Source: Blastococcus sp. TF02A-26 (lineage in GTDB: Bacteria > Actinomycetota > Actinomycetes > Mycobacteriales > Geodermatophilaceae). Taken from it: 64,000 nucleotides of DNA. The stretch is taken from the NCBI RefSeq assembly GCF_003319125.1, contig NZ_QOHG01000016.1, positions 1-64,000 of the forward strand, read 5' to 3'. Shown here one piece after another: positions 5,708 through 14,514 of the stretch. A program made the position numbers and the translations under genes. The stretch's first letter is position 1, and every line of letters starts with the position of its first letter. The notes below the pieces were generated by a model. It searched no databases and was not told where the DNA came from. It was given only the letters and a program-made list of their open reading frames with translations.

Positions 5708-8055
5708 CAGTCGAGCCCGCCCATCGCCCGCTTCCGCAGCGAGATGGCCCGCTGCTCCAGCTCCAGCAGCTGGCCGAACACCTTCATGTAGTCGTCGCCC
5801 GCGTCGACCGGGTTCATCCGCTGCAGCCGGCCCTTGAGCGCGGCCACCTGCCGGACGACGTGCATCTCCTCCAGCCGGGCCAGCACCGCTCCCACGTAGC
5901 CGGCGTCGGCGTCGCCCACCGAGCGCAGCGGCTCCACCGCGAGGGCGGTCAGCTGGGCCCGGGCGGTGTCGCGGTCGCAGTGCGCGGCGATTTCGTCGAG
6001 CCAGGCCGGGCCGGTCACGGTGGCCGCGGCCGCTCCTCCGGCCGCGGCCACGGCGGCCGCGACGGCGGCGTGGTCGGGATCGGTGTAGGCCTCGGGCGGG
6101 ATGGCGTCGAACGACGGCCCGGCCAGCTCCGGCACCTGCAGCGCGGCCTTGACGGCCTCCCGCTCCACCTCGAGGGCCAGGTCGTCCGGGCTGCGCCGCG
6201 GGGTGCGCGGCCGGCCGCGGGACGGCTCGTCCCCGCCGCCCATGATCCGGCGGACCCGGGCCAGGACCTCGGCCTCGTCGGTGTCGCCGATCAGCGCGGC
6301 CAGGCGCCGGGCGTACGCCGGGCGCAGCGCGTGGTCCTTGACCTGGGCGAGCAGCGGCGCCGTGCGGTCCAGCGCCGCGATCCGCCCCTCGACGGTCTCC
6401 AGGTCGTGCTCGGCGAGCAGGGTCCGCAGGACGAACTCGATCAGCGGCGTGCGCCGGGCGACGAGGTCGCGGACAGCGGCGTCGCCGTGCGCCTGCCGCA
6501 GCTCGCACGGGTCGCGGCCGTCGGGCTCGACGGCGACGAAGGTCTGCGCGACGAAGCGCTGGTCCTCCTTGAACGTCTTCATCGCCGCGGCCTGCCCGGC
6601 CGCGTCGCCGTCGAAGGTGTAGACGACCTCGCCGCGGAACTCGTCCTGGTCCATGAGCAGGCGGCGCAGGACGCTGATGTGCTCCGGCCCGAAGGCGGTG
6701 CCGCAGGAGGCCACCGCCGTCGTCACGCCGGCGAGGTGGCAGGCCATGACGTCGGTGTAGCCCTCGACGACGACCGCCTGGTGCCGGCGGGCGATGTCCC
6801 GCTTCGCCCGCTCCAGGCCGTAGAGCACGGTGCTCTTCTTGTAGAGCGGGGTCTCCGGCGTGTTCAGGTACTTCGGGCCGGGGTCGTCGTCCATCAGCTT
6901 GCGGGCGCCGAAGCCGATGACGTCGCCGGTGATGTCGCGGATCGGCCAGACCAGCCGGCGGTGGAAGCGGTCGATGAGCGTCCCGCGGCTGGACTCCTTG
7001 GCGAGGCCGGCGGTGACCAGCTCCTCCTGGCTGAAGCCCTTGGCGCGCAGGTGCCGGGTGAGGGCGTCCCACCCGCCGGGGGCGAAGCCGCAGCCGAAGT
7101 CCAGCGCCACCTGGCGGTCGAACCCGCGGTCGGCGAGGAACTGGCGGGCCGGTGCCGCGTCGGGCGTGCGCAGCTGCTCGGCGTAGAAGTCGGCCGCGGC
7201 GGTGTTGGCGGCGACCAGCCGGGCTCGCTGCCCCACGTCGCGCCGGTCGGGTGCACCGGTGGGCCGCCCGCCGTCGTCCTCGTAGTGCAGCTGGACGCCG
7301 GTCTGCCCGGCCAGCCGCTCAACGGCCTCGCTGAAGGTCAGGTGGTCGACCTTCTGGATGAAGGAGATGACGTCGCCGCCCTCCCCACACCCGAAACAGT
7401 TCCCGGTGAGGATGTCGTCCTCGAGCGTGAACGCATGCGTGCCGGGGACCTCGGCGCAGTAGACCTCCTCCACCCGGTCACTCCACTCGACCGACTGGAC
7501 GATCCACTCCGCGCAGTCGCCCGATCCACCTCCGCTGTCCGGACGCGCGGCGCCGACCGAGGCCAGCTGCCGGGTCCCGGCCAGCGTGCGCACCAGCCGG
7601 TCGCCGGCGAGGAGGTCCTTCGTGAGCACCTCGCGGGGGGCAGCGGCGGAAGCGACGAACCAGCGGTGTTCGTCGGTCGCGTACAGCTCCTTCACGCGAC
7701 CGTTGCGGGTGAGCATCACCTTCATCAACCGCTGGACGCCGTACGAGCGGAAGGGCGCCTCGACCCATCCGCCGTTGCCGTCCAGCACGCGGACGGTCCG
7801 CCCGGCGAGCTCCCGGATCGGCACCACACCGTCCTCGGTGAGGACGCCGGTCTCCCCGGCCAGGCAGTGGTAGAGGCCGCGCGCGGGGGTCACGTGGAAG
7901 GACGGCGACTTCTCGTCGTGGAACGGGCACAGGCCCTTGAGGCTCCCGCCGCCGGCCCGCTTGAGCTGCAGGTGCTCGCCGATCACCTCGTCGATGCGGC
8001 TGCGCTCGCGGACCGCCGCGATGTCGGCGGCCCGGATCTTCCCCCGGCCGGCCAT
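5707..8055 (-). CDS. dnaG: DNA primase DnaG with an intein in the zinc finger
   Basis: 782-residue precursor, about 626 residues after splicing, normal for DnaG. It makes RNA primers for lagging-strand synthesis with the DnaB helicase. The N-terminal CHC2 zinc domain has C43 and H46 (CPFHDEKSP) in the first part; the remaining cysteines of FGCGEGGD follow after a 156-residue insertion (precursor residues 64-219). The Toprim domain (residues about 420-500) carries VVEGYTDVMA and FDGDAAGQ; the C-terminal helicase-binding region is present. The start ATG overlaps the stop of the upstream gene as TGATG, so the genes 8567 to 5126 look translationally coupled. Without splicing the zinc site would be split and the enzyme probably inactive. 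Confidence 0.95.
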   Translation of the reverse strand: MAGRGKIRAADIAAVRERSRIDEVIGEHLQLKRAGGGSLKGLCPFHDEKSPSFHVTPARGLYHCLAGETGVLTEDGVVPIRELAGRTVRVLDGNGGWVEAPFRSYGVQRLMKVMLTRNGRVKELYATDEHRWFVASAAAPREVLTKDLLAGDRLVRTLAGTRQLASVGAARPDSGGGSGDCAEWIVQSVEWSDRVEEVYCAEVPGTHAFTLEDDILTGNCFGCGEGGDVISFIQKVDHLTFSEAVERLAGQTGVQLHYEDDGGRPTGAPDRRDVGQRARLVAANTAAADFYAEQLRTPDAAPARQFLADRGFDRQVALDFGCGFAPGGWDALTRHLRAKGFSQEELVTAGLAKESSRGTLIDRFHRRLVWPIRDITGDVIGFGARKLMDDDPGPKYLNTPETPLYKKSTVLYGLERAKRDIARRHQAVVVEGYTDVMACHLAGVTTAVASCGTAFGPEHISVLRRLLMDQDEFRGEVVYTFDGDAAGQAAAMKTFKEDQRFVAQTFVAVEPDGRDPCELRQAHGDAAVRDLVARRTPLIEFVLRTLLAEHDLETVEGRIAALDRTAPLLAQVKDHALRPAYARRLAALIGDTDEAEVLARVRRIMGGGDEPSRGRPRTPRRSPDDLALEVEREAVKAALQVPELAGPSFDAIPPEAYTDPDHAAVAAAVAAAGGAAAATVTGPAWLDEIAAHCDRDTARAQLTALAVEPLRSVGDADAGYVGAVLARLEEMHVVRQVAALKGRLQRMNPVDAGDDYMKVFGQLLELEQRAISLRKRAMGGLD
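7399..7866 (-). other. Mini-intein in DnaG (156 residues)
   Basis: The insertion begins with Cys (CLAGETGVLTEDG, block A), has block B T-x-x-H in ATDEHRWF, block F in EEVYCAEVPGTHAFTLEDD, and ends ILTGN followed by Cys +1 of the extein. The block C-E homing endonuclease region is absent, leaving only a short Gly/Ser-rich linker, so this is a splicing-only mini-intein. The usual penultimate His is Gly here, which is tolerated in some inteins but may slow cleavage. The +1 nucleophile is itself a zinc-ligand cysteine of the primase. Confidence 0.93.
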
Positions 8056-8567
8056 CAGCTGCCCGCCGCGGCGGCGCCGCCGGCGACGATGGCCCCGGTC
8101 GCGGCCGAGTCGTTGCGCCGGCCGATGACGAGCATCAGCCAGAGCAGGAACACCTGGTGCTCCAGGGGCATCGAGTCCGGGAGCCGCACGGTGGGCCGCG
8201 GCGACCAGCCGCCGGTCGATCCGCTCTCCCCGAGCACCCGGTCCCCGCTGGTGAACCGGTGGGTCCCCTTCCAGACGGACAGCTTGGCCACCGAGACCGG
8301 CACGCCCTCCAGGTCGGCCTCCCAGGTGCCCTTCCACATCGAGACCTGCCGCGCCCGGAGCCGGGCGCTGCTCTCCGGGTCCAGCGCCCACCGTCCGGTG
8401 AGCTCGCGCTTCTGCTTCGCGAACACCCACTCGCGCTCGCCGACGACGGCCGCGGCGGACTCCTTCCACCCCGAGGTGCGCAGCTGTGCCACGACGACCC
8501 CGTCGCGGAGCACGGGCACGACGTCCTTCCCGACGCCGGCCGAACCCCGCTTGCCCACTTCCAGCAC
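8055..8567 (-). CDS. Conserved hypothetical protein
   Basis: 170 residues, GTG start with GGAGGAACC directly upstream, stop overlapping the dnaG ATG. The sequence is rich in Trp, Val and Lys (SMWKGTWEADLEGVPVSVAK), suggesting a beta-barrel resembling LURP-one/scramblase-like domains, but I cannot assign it. The C-terminus has a short hydrophobic helix (HQVFLLWLMLVIG) followed by an Ala/Gly tail, so it may be membrane-attached. It is the second gene of the ydcF-like, hypothetical, dnaG, hypothetical run. Confidence 0.75.
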   Translation of the reverse strand: MLEVGKRGSAGVGKDVVPVLRDGVVVAQLRTSGWKESAAAVVGEREWVFAKQKRELTGRWALDPESSARLRARQVSMWKGTWEADLEGVPVSVAKLSVWKGTHRFTSGDRVLGESGSTGGWSPRPTVRLPDSMPLEHQVFLLWLMLVIGRRNDSAATGAIVAGGAAAAGS

Positions 8568-8576
8568 GGTTCCTCC

Positions 8577-9209
8577 TCAGCCGATCCCGGGGGCGCCGGC
8601 GACGCTCTCGCCGGTCACGCGGTAGAGCAGGTAGGCCGCCGTCTCGCGCAGGATGTAGCGGAACTGGGTGGTGCGGGTCTGCACCGCGGGCCCCTGACGA
8701 GTGGGCGAGCTCTCCGCGGTGATCCCGGCGTCCTCGGCCATCCGCTCGGCGCGCATGGCGTGCCACGGGTCGGTCACCAGCACCGCGCTCTCCCAGCCGC
8801 GCTCGGCGAAGGCGCGCCCCACCGCCCGCATGCTCTCGAGGGTGTCCACGCCCTCCTCGATCGCCAGCAGCGCGTCGTCGGGCACGTCGCCGTCCTCGGC
8901 GAGGTACTGCGCGCCCGCCTCGGCCTCGGTGAACTGGTCGCCGGCGGCCTTGCCGCCGACGGTCACGATCACCGGTGCCACGCCCTGCTCGTAGAGCTTG
9001 AGCGCGTGCTCCAGCCGGGCCTCGAAGATCGACGACGGGACGCCGTTGTACTGGGCCGAGCCGAGCACCACGATCGCATCCGACGTCGGCCGCGAGTCCT
9101 GCCGGGCGGTCCACCAGATGGCCAGCGCGGTCGAGGCGACGAGCAGCAGCACGGCCAGGACGGCGGCGCCGACCAGCCGGACGACCAGACTCCGGATCCG
9201 CACCGCCAC
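8577..9209 (-). CDS. YdcF family membrane-anchored protein (DUF218)
   Basis: 210 residues with an N-terminal membrane helix (VGAAVLAVLLLVASTALAIW) and the DUF218/YdcF fold: SDAIVVLGSAQYNG, IVTVGGKAAGDQFTEA, VLVTDPWHAMRAERMA. Relatives (SanA, YdcF, ElyC) act in envelope or peptidoglycan-precursor biology, and the catalytic chemistry is unclear. The start is GTG; 9 bases separate its stop from the next GTG, so it leads the dnaG cluster. Confidence 0.88.
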   Translation of the reverse strand: MAVRIRSLVVRLVGAAVLAVLLLVASTALAIWWTARQDSRPTSDAIVVLGSAQYNGVPSSIFEARLEHALKLYEQGVAPVIVTVGGKAAGDQFTEAEAGAQYLAEDGDVPDDALLAIEEGVDTLESMRAVGRAFAERGWESAVLVTDPWHAMRAERMAEDAGITAESSPTRQGPAVQTRTTQFRYILRETAAYLLYRVTGESVAGAPGIG

Positions 9210-9277
9210 GGGTCATGGGTACCACGCCCCACCGACCCGGTGGCGCACCCGGGACCGGTGGTGGACGGCGACCTCCG

Positions 9278-12004
9278 TTACGTCCCGGCGGGCTCCCCGC
9301 CCAGCGCCGCCCGCCCGGCCTCCAGCCGCGCCACGGGGACCCGGAACGGCGAGCAGGACACGTAGTCCAGCCCCACCTCGTGGAAGAAGTGGACCGAGTC
9401 CGGGTCGCCGCCGTGCTCGCCGCAGATGCCCAGCTTCAGGTCCGGCCGTGCGGCCCGGCCGGCCTCGGCCCCGATCCGCACCAGCCGCCCGACGCCGTCG
9501 CGGTCCAGCGACTCGAACGGCGAGATGCCGAAGATGCCCTTGTCCAGGTACTGGTGGAAGAAGGCCGCCTCGACGTCGTCCCGGGAGAACCCCCAGGTCA
9601 TCTGGGTGAGGTCGTTGGTGCCGAAGGAGAAGAACTCGGCGTACTCGGCGATCTCGCCGGCGGTCAGCGCCGCGCGGGGCACCTCGATCATGGTGCCGAT
9701 GAGCGGCCGGACGTCGATGCCGCAGTCCCGGCACACCTCGCCCAGCACCCGCTCGGCCTCCTCCCGGATGGCCTCGAGCTCCTGCACCGCGCCGACCAGC
9801 GGGATCATGATCTCCGGCCGGGGGTCACCGCCGGCCTTCGTCCGCTCGCACGCGGCCTGGGCGATGGCGCGCACCTGCATCGCGAACAGACCGGGCACGA
9901 CCAGCCCGAGGCGTACCCCGCGCAGCCCCAGCATCGGGTTGGACTCGTGCATCCGCCGCACGGCCGCGAGCAGTCGCAGCTGCCCCTCGTCGTGGTGTCC
10001 CTCGGCCTCGGCCACCGCGACGCGCACCGACAGCTCGGTGAGGTCGGGCAGGAACTCGTGCAGCGGCGGGTCCAGCAGCCGGACGGTCACCGGCAGCCCG
10101 TCCATCGCCTCGAAGATCTCCAGGAAGTCCTGCTTCTGCAGCGGCTCCAGCGCGTCCAGCGCCGCCTGACGCTGCTCGTCGCCCTCGGCGAGGATCAGCT
10201 TCTCCACCAGCTGCCGCCGGTCGCCGAGGAACATGTGCTCGGTGCGGCACAGCCCGACGCCGCGGGCGCCGAAGCGGCGGGCCCGGGCGGAGTCCTCGGG
10301 GGTGTCGGCGTTGGTGCGGACGTCGAGCCGCCGGGCGGCGTCGGCGTGGGTGAGGATCCGGTGCACGCTGCGCACCAGGTCATCGGCACCGCCGTCGGCT
10401 TCCGTCGACTCTGGGTCGATCTCGCCCTCGAAGTAGCGGACGACGGACGACGGCTCGACCGGCACCTCGCCGAGCCAGACCTTGCCGGTCGACCCGTCGA
10501 TGCTGATGACGTCGCCCTCGCTCACGACGGTGCCGTCGGGCGCGGTGAACCGGCCGGCCTTGGTGTCGACCTGCAGCTCCTCCGCCCCGCACACGCAGGT
10601 CTTGCCCATGCCGCGGGCGACGACGGCGGCGTGCGAGGTCTTGCCGCCGCGGCTAGTCAGCACGCCCTGGGCGGCGATCATCCCGGCGAGGTCGTCGGGG
10701 TTGGTCTCCCGGCGCACGAGGACGACCGCCTCGCCCTTCTGCGCCTCCTCCACGGCACGCTCGGAGGAGAACACCGCCTTGCCCACGGCGGCGCCGGGCG
10801 AGGCGTTCATCCCCTGCGTCAGCTGCGTCGCGTTCCCGCCGGAGACGAACCGCGGGAACATCAGCTGGGCCAGCTGGTCACCGGTCACCCGGCGAACGGC
10901 CTCGTCCATGTCGATGAGGCCCTCGTCGACCAGCTGGGTGGCGATCCGGAACGCGGCCCCTGCGGTGCGCTTGCCGACCCGGGTCTGCAGCATCCAGAGC
11001 TTGCCGCGCTCGACGGTGAACTCGATGTCGCACAGGTCGCGGTAGTGCGACTCGAGCCGGGCCATGATGCCCATCAGCTCGTCGTAGGCGCCGCGGTCGA
11101 TGTCGGCGAGGTCCACCAGGGGCACCGTGTTGCGGATGCCGGCGACGACGTCCTCCCCCTGCGCGTTCTGCAGGTAGTCGCCGTAGACGCCCTGCTCGCC
11201 GCTGCCCGGGTCGCGGGTGAAGGCGACGCCGGTGCCGGAGTCCATCCCGAGGTTGCCGAAGACCATCGAGCACACGTTCACCGCGGTACCGGCGTCGCCG
11301 GGGATGCGCTCCCGCCGGCGGTAGAGGATCGCCCGGTCGGAGTTCCAGGAGTCGAAGACGGCGTTGATCGCCAGGTCCATCTGCTCGCGCGGGTCCTGCG
11401 GGAAGTCCCGGCCGGTGTGCTCGCGGACGATCGCCTTGAACCGGCCGACGACGTCGCGCAGGTGCTCCGCGTCCAGGTCCAGGTCGAGGTCGGTGCCCTG
11501 CTCGGCCTTGACCGCGTCGAGGGCCTCGTCGAACAGCTCGCCGTCGATCGCCTGGACGGTCTTGCCGAACATCTGGATCAGCCGCCGGTAGGAGTCCCAG
11601 GCGAAGCGGTCGCTGCCCGACTGCGCGGCCAGCCCCTCCACCGACTCGTCGTTGAGGCCGACGTTGAGGACCGTCTCCATCATCCCCGGCATCGACGCCG
11701 CGGCCCCGGAGCGGACCGAGACCAGCAGCGGGTCGGCCGAATCGCCGAGCGTCTTGCCCATCGCCTTCTCCAGCGCGACGAGGTGCTCGCTGACCTGGTC
11801 GGGCAGCTCGGGCGGGGTGCTGCCGTGCTCGAGGTAAAAGCGGCAGGCGTCGGTGGTGATCGTGAAGCCCGGCGGGACCGGCAGACCGAGGTTGGTCATC
11901 TCGGCGAGGTTGGCCCCCTTGCCGCCGAGGAGGTCCTTCTGGTCCTTGCTGCCCTCGCTGAAGTCGTAGACCCACTTCGCGGGGGTCGGGGTCGTCGTCG
12001 ACAC
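9278..12004 (-). CDS. ppdK: Pyruvate, phosphate dikinase
   Basis: 908 residues from a GTG with CGGAGGTGG upstream. The enzyme interconverts pyruvate + ATP + phosphate with PEP + AMP + pyrophosphate. The N-terminal ATP-grasp domain starts with YDFSEGSKDQKDLLGGKGAN; the swivelling phosphohistidine domain has GGKTSHAAVVARGMGKTCV with the catalytic His; the C-terminal TIM-barrel PEP site includes FGTNDLTQMTWGFSRDD and GICGEHGGDP with the conserved Cys. Length is as expected. The gene stands alone, about 120 bases from its upstream neighbour. No regulatory kinase/phosphatase (PDRP) gene is next to it. Confidence 0.97.
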   Translation of the reverse strand: MSTTTPTPAKWVYDFSEGSKDQKDLLGGKGANLAEMTNLGLPVPPGFTITTDACRFYLEHGSTPPELPDQVSEHLVALEKAMGKTLGDSADPLLVSVRSGAAASMPGMMETVLNVGLNDESVEGLAAQSGSDRFAWDSYRRLIQMFGKTVQAIDGELFDEALDAVKAEQGTDLDLDLDAEHLRDVVGRFKAIVREHTGRDFPQDPREQMDLAINAVFDSWNSDRAILYRRRERIPGDAGTAVNVCSMVFGNLGMDSGTGVAFTRDPGSGEQGVYGDYLQNAQGEDVVAGIRNTVPLVDLADIDRGAYDELMGIMARLESHYRDLCDIEFTVERGKLWMLQTRVGKRTAGAAFRIATQLVDEGLIDMDEAVRRVTGDQLAQLMFPRFVSGGNATQLTQGMNASPGAAVGKAVFSSERAVEEAQKGEAVVLVRRETNPDDLAGMIAAQGVLTSRGGKTSHAAVVARGMGKTCVCGAEELQVDTKAGRFTAPDGTVVSEGDVISIDGSTGKVWLGEVPVEPSSVVRYFEGEIDPESTEADGGADDLVRSVHRILTHADAARRLDVRTNADTPEDSARARRFGARGVGLCRTEHMFLGDRRQLVEKLILAEGDEQRQAALDALEPLQKQDFLEIFEAMDGLPVTVRLLDPPLHEFLPDLTELSVRVAVAEAEGHHDEGQLRLLAAVRRMHESNPMLGLRGVRLGLVVPGLFAMQVRAIAQAACERTKAGGDPRPEIMIPLVGAVQELEAIREEAERVLGEVCRDCGIDVRPLIGTMIEVPRAALTAGEIAEYAEFFSFGTNDLTQMTWGFSRDDVEAAFFHQYLDKGIFGISPFESLDRDGVGRLVRIGAEAGRAARPDLKLGICGEHGGDPDSVHFFHEVGLDYVSCSPFRVPVARLEAGRAALGGEPAGT

Positions 12005-12126
12005 CGTCTGCCACCTCCGAGTTCGTGCCCGGCGCGCTGCGGAGGAGCGGGGCTCCTCCGGGCGAGGACTGGCAGCCGATCGTGCCGTACGGGGGTCCCG
12101 CCCGCACCGCCGCGACCGCGCGGTCG

Positions 12127-12642
12127 TCAGCCGAAGCCGCAGACCCGCCAGCCCTTGTCCTCGACCACCGTCGCGGTCCCGGCCGCCTCGTTCCCCAGGG
12201 AGTCGGTCACGCGGTAGGGCACCGCCGCCGCTTCCTGCCCGGGCACGAGCAGGTCCGTCGCGTCGCCGACCTCGATCGACACCTCCTGCATCCCGGCCAG
12301 GGGGCCGGACGGCGTCATCAGCTGGTCCTCGCTGATCTGGGCGCGCAGCTCGTCGCAGAGCAGGTCGTGGGCCCGGCTGCTGTCGCCATCGGCCAGCGAG
12401 CTGAACAGGCCCTCCACGGCACCCTCGGGGCTGTTGGCCCCCCGCCCGCCGACGATCAGGAACCCGACCACCGCGAAGACGACCGTGACCAGGACGACGA
12501 CCGTGCCGACGACGAGCCCGGTCCGCCGCGGCGGCGAGGGCGCCGGCGACCGGTAGTTCGGGAACCCCACGGCCAGCGGGCCCCCGTGCGGGAGCTGCGC
12601 CTGCTGCGGCGCGGGGACGTGCGGCTGCGGCGGCTGGGACAC
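12127..12642 (-). CDS. Single-pass membrane protein with DUF4878-like extracytoplasmic domain
   Basis: 171 residues: a Pro/Gln-rich cytoplasmic N-terminus of about 40 residues, one membrane helix (LVVGTVVVLVTVVFAVVGFLIVG), then an extracytoplasmic domain beginning SPEGAVEGLFSSLADGDSSRAHDLLCDEL, the pattern of DUF4878/lumazine-binding-like folds. Two cysteines (one in LLCDEL, one at the end in WRVCGFG) could form a disulfide. The next minus-strand gene upstream (12741-13187) has the same architecture and the same end pattern (RICGID), so these are paralogues. Function is unknown. Confidence 0.8.
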   Translation of the reverse strand: MSQPPQPHVPAPQQAQLPHGGPLAVGFPNYRSPAPSPPRRTGLVVGTVVVLVTVVFAVVGFLIVGGRGANSPEGAVEGLFSSLADGDSSRAHDLLCDELRAQISEDQLMTPSGPLAGMQEVSIEVGDATDLLVPGQEAAAVPYRVTDSLGNEAAGTATVVEDKGWRVCGFG

Positions 12643-12740
12643 CGGTCACCCCCTCGAGCGGGCCCGGGCCGGTCGTGCCACGAGCGGGGCCATGGTGGCA
12701 GCCGCTGCTGGCGGTGAGAAGCCGGGCCCGCGCGGTGGCG

Positions 12741-13187
12741 CTAGTCGATCCCGCAGATCCGCGGGCCGTCCTCGCCGCGGATGGTGATGGTGTCGGTCTC
12801 GCCGTCGTCCCAGCGGACGGTCACGGTGCGGACCGTGTCGCCGTCCACCTCGGCCTCGCCGGTGCCGGTGACCTCCGGGTCGCTCCCCCGCAGGTACGCC
12901 TCGCCGGGGTCGGTGTCCCGCAGCCGGTCGCGCTCGGCGGAGCACAGCATCTGCGTGGCGGTGTCGAGGTCGCCGTCGGCCAGGGAGGCGTAGAAGACGG
13001 TGACCGCCGCCTCGGCCCGCTCCCCGGGGGTGCCCTTGACCAGCGGCATGAGGAGCACCATCGCCACGCCGACGACGATCGTGGCGAGCATGATCCCGAG
13101 CAGCAGCCCGTTGCGGTTGCGCGGTGGTGCCGTGTGCAGGTTCTCCGGGCCCTCGTCGTAGAGGTAGGGCCCCTCGGGCGCGCTCAT
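12741..13187 (-). CDS. Single-pass membrane protein, paralogue of the next gene
   Basis: 148 residues: a short cytoplasmic N-terminus, one membrane helix (LLLGIMLATIVVGVAMVLLMPL), then ERAEAAVTVFYASLADGDLDTATQMLCSAE and a beta-rich end with ICGID. Architecture and the two-cysteine arrangement match 12127-12642. The ATG overlaps the stop of dus by four bases (ATGA), indicating translational coupling to dus. No enzymatic motif is visible. Confidence 0.8.
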   Translation of the reverse strand: MSAPEGPYLYDEGPENLHTAPPRNRNGLLLGIMLATIVVGVAMVLLMPLVKGTPGERAEAAVTVFYASLADGDLDTATQMLCSAERDRLRDTDPGEAYLRGSDPEVTGTGEAEVDGDTVRTVTVRWDDGETDTITIRGEDGPRICGID

Positions 13188-14347
13188 CCGCCGCTCACCA
13201 TCAGTTCTGCGCCCGCCGGCGGACGCGGGTCGTCACGGTCGTCGAGCCAGCCCTCGGGCAGCGCGACCGGCCGGGGCTGGCTGGTCCGCCCGCGCGGGCC
13301 GCCCAGCACGGCTGTGGGATAGGGCTGGTCGGGGATCTGCGCGAGCAGGCCGGCCAGCTCGTCGAGCGAGGACACCATCGCCAGGGCGCGCCGGACGTCC
13401 GAGCCGACCGAGAAGCCCTTGAGGTACCAGGCCACGTGCTTGCGGAAGTCGGTGCAGCCGTGCAGCTCGCCCTGCTCGGCCGACAGGAGCTCGGCGTGCC
13501 GGTGCATGACGGCGGCCACCTCGCCGAACGTCGGCAGTGCGCGCTCGGGCCGGCCGGCGAAGGCCGCGGCGAGGTCACCGAACAGCCAGGGACGCCCCAG
13601 GCAGCCCCGGCCGATGACGACGCCCGCGCAGCCGGTCGCGGCGACCAGCCGCAGTGCGTCGTCGGCCTCCCAGACGTCGCCGTTGCCGAGGACCGGGATG
13701 TCCACGGTCTCGACCAGCCGCGCGATGGGTGCCCAGTCGGCGGTGCCGCTGTACAGCTGGTCGGCGGTGCGGCCGTGCAGCGTGATGGCCGCGGCACCCT
13801 CGTCCTGGGCGATCCGGCCGGCGTCGAGGTAGGTGACGTGGTCGGCGTCGATCCCGATCCGCGTCTTGATGGTCACCGGCACGTCGCGGGCCGCGGCCAC
13901 CGCGGACCGCACGATGTCGGCCAGCAGCCGGCGGCGCCAGGGCAGCGCCGAGCCGCCGCCCTTGCGGGTGACCTTCGGGACCGGGCAGCCGAAGTTCAGG
14001 TCGATGTGAGCCGGGCGGGTGCCGGCGACCTCCTCGTCGACCAGCATCTCGACCGCGCGCCCGACCGTGGCCGGGTCGACGCCGTAGAGCTGCACGGAGA
14101 AGCCCTCGGCGGCCTCCTCCGGCGTGGCCTGGACCATCTGCAGCGTCTTGGCGTTGCGCTCCACCAGCGCGCGGGTGGTGATCATCTCGCAGACGTAGAG
14201 ACCCGCGCCGAACTCCCGGCACAGCGTGCGGAAGGCCGGGTTGGTGATGCCGGCCATCGGGGCGAGGACCACGGCGGGGTCGACGGTGAGCGGCCCGAGC
14301 CGCAGCGGCGGCAGCGCCGTCGTCGTCGGCTCCAGCGTGGCGGTCAC
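13184..14347 (-). CDS. dus: tRNA-dihydrouridine synthase
   Basis: 387 residues. FMN enzyme that reduces uridines in the D loop of tRNAs using NADPH. The TIM barrel starts with VVLAPMAGITNPAFR; DLNFGCPVPKVTRKGGGSAL holds the catalytic Cys and the conserved GCP motif; VPVTIKTRIG, AAAITLHGRTADQLYSG and VLGNGDVWEADDALR are the FMN/phosphate-binding segments. The C-terminal helical tRNA-binding domain is present. It resembles DusB-type enzymes of Actinobacteria. Start is GTG at 14347. Confidence 0.95.
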   Translation of the reverse strand: MTATLEPTTTALPPLRLGPLTVDPAVVLAPMAGITNPAFRTLCREFGAGLYVCEMITTRALVERNAKTLQMVQATPEEAAEGFSVQLYGVDPATVGRAVEMLVDEEVAGTRPAHIDLNFGCPVPKVTRKGGGSALPWRRRLLADIVRSAVAAARDVPVTIKTRIGIDADHVTYLDAGRIAQDEGAAAITLHGRTADQLYSGTADWAPIARLVETVDIPVLGNGDVWEADDALRLVAATGCAGVVIGRGCLGRPWLFGDLAAAFAGRPERALPTFGEVAAVMHRHAELLSAEQGELHGCTDFRKHVAWYLKGFSVGSDVRRALAMVSSLDELAGLLAQIPDQPYPTAVLGGPRGRTSQPRPVALPEGWLDDRDDPRPPAGAELMVSGG

Positions 14348-14382
14348 GGCACCCAGGGTAGGTGGGTCCGCGCGACCGTCCG

Positions 14383-14408
14383 TGGAGCCGGGTCACGGCG
14401 CGGCTCCA
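14383..14408. repeat. Inverted repeat upstream of the AbiEi-like gene
   Basis: Arms TGGAGCCG (14383-14390) and CGGCTCCA (14401-14408) enclose a 10-base loop ending CACGGCG. It is followed by further short palindromes (GGCTCGAGCC, 14422-14431). The repeat resembles the hairpin at 15597-15638 on the other side of the gene in arm sequence, loop length and the shared CGGCGCGGCTC block. Confidence 0.6.
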
Positions 14409-14514
14409 GGGTCGCTGGAGCGGCTCGAGCCGGTCGTCGTCCCCACCCCGGCACCGGGTCCACAGGCAGGGCCGCCGTGCGAGGGACCGGCACGAGCGCG
14501 GCCAGGGTCGGGAC

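Noticed and set aside
5860-8625. 921-residue plus-strand open frame opposite dnaG
   Set aside because: Antisense to a certain gene, rich in Gly/Arg/Val/His with no domain; a consequence of third-position GC bias.
9215-12217. 1000-residue plus-strand open frame opposite ppdK
   Set aside because: Pure antisense of ppdK with shadow composition.
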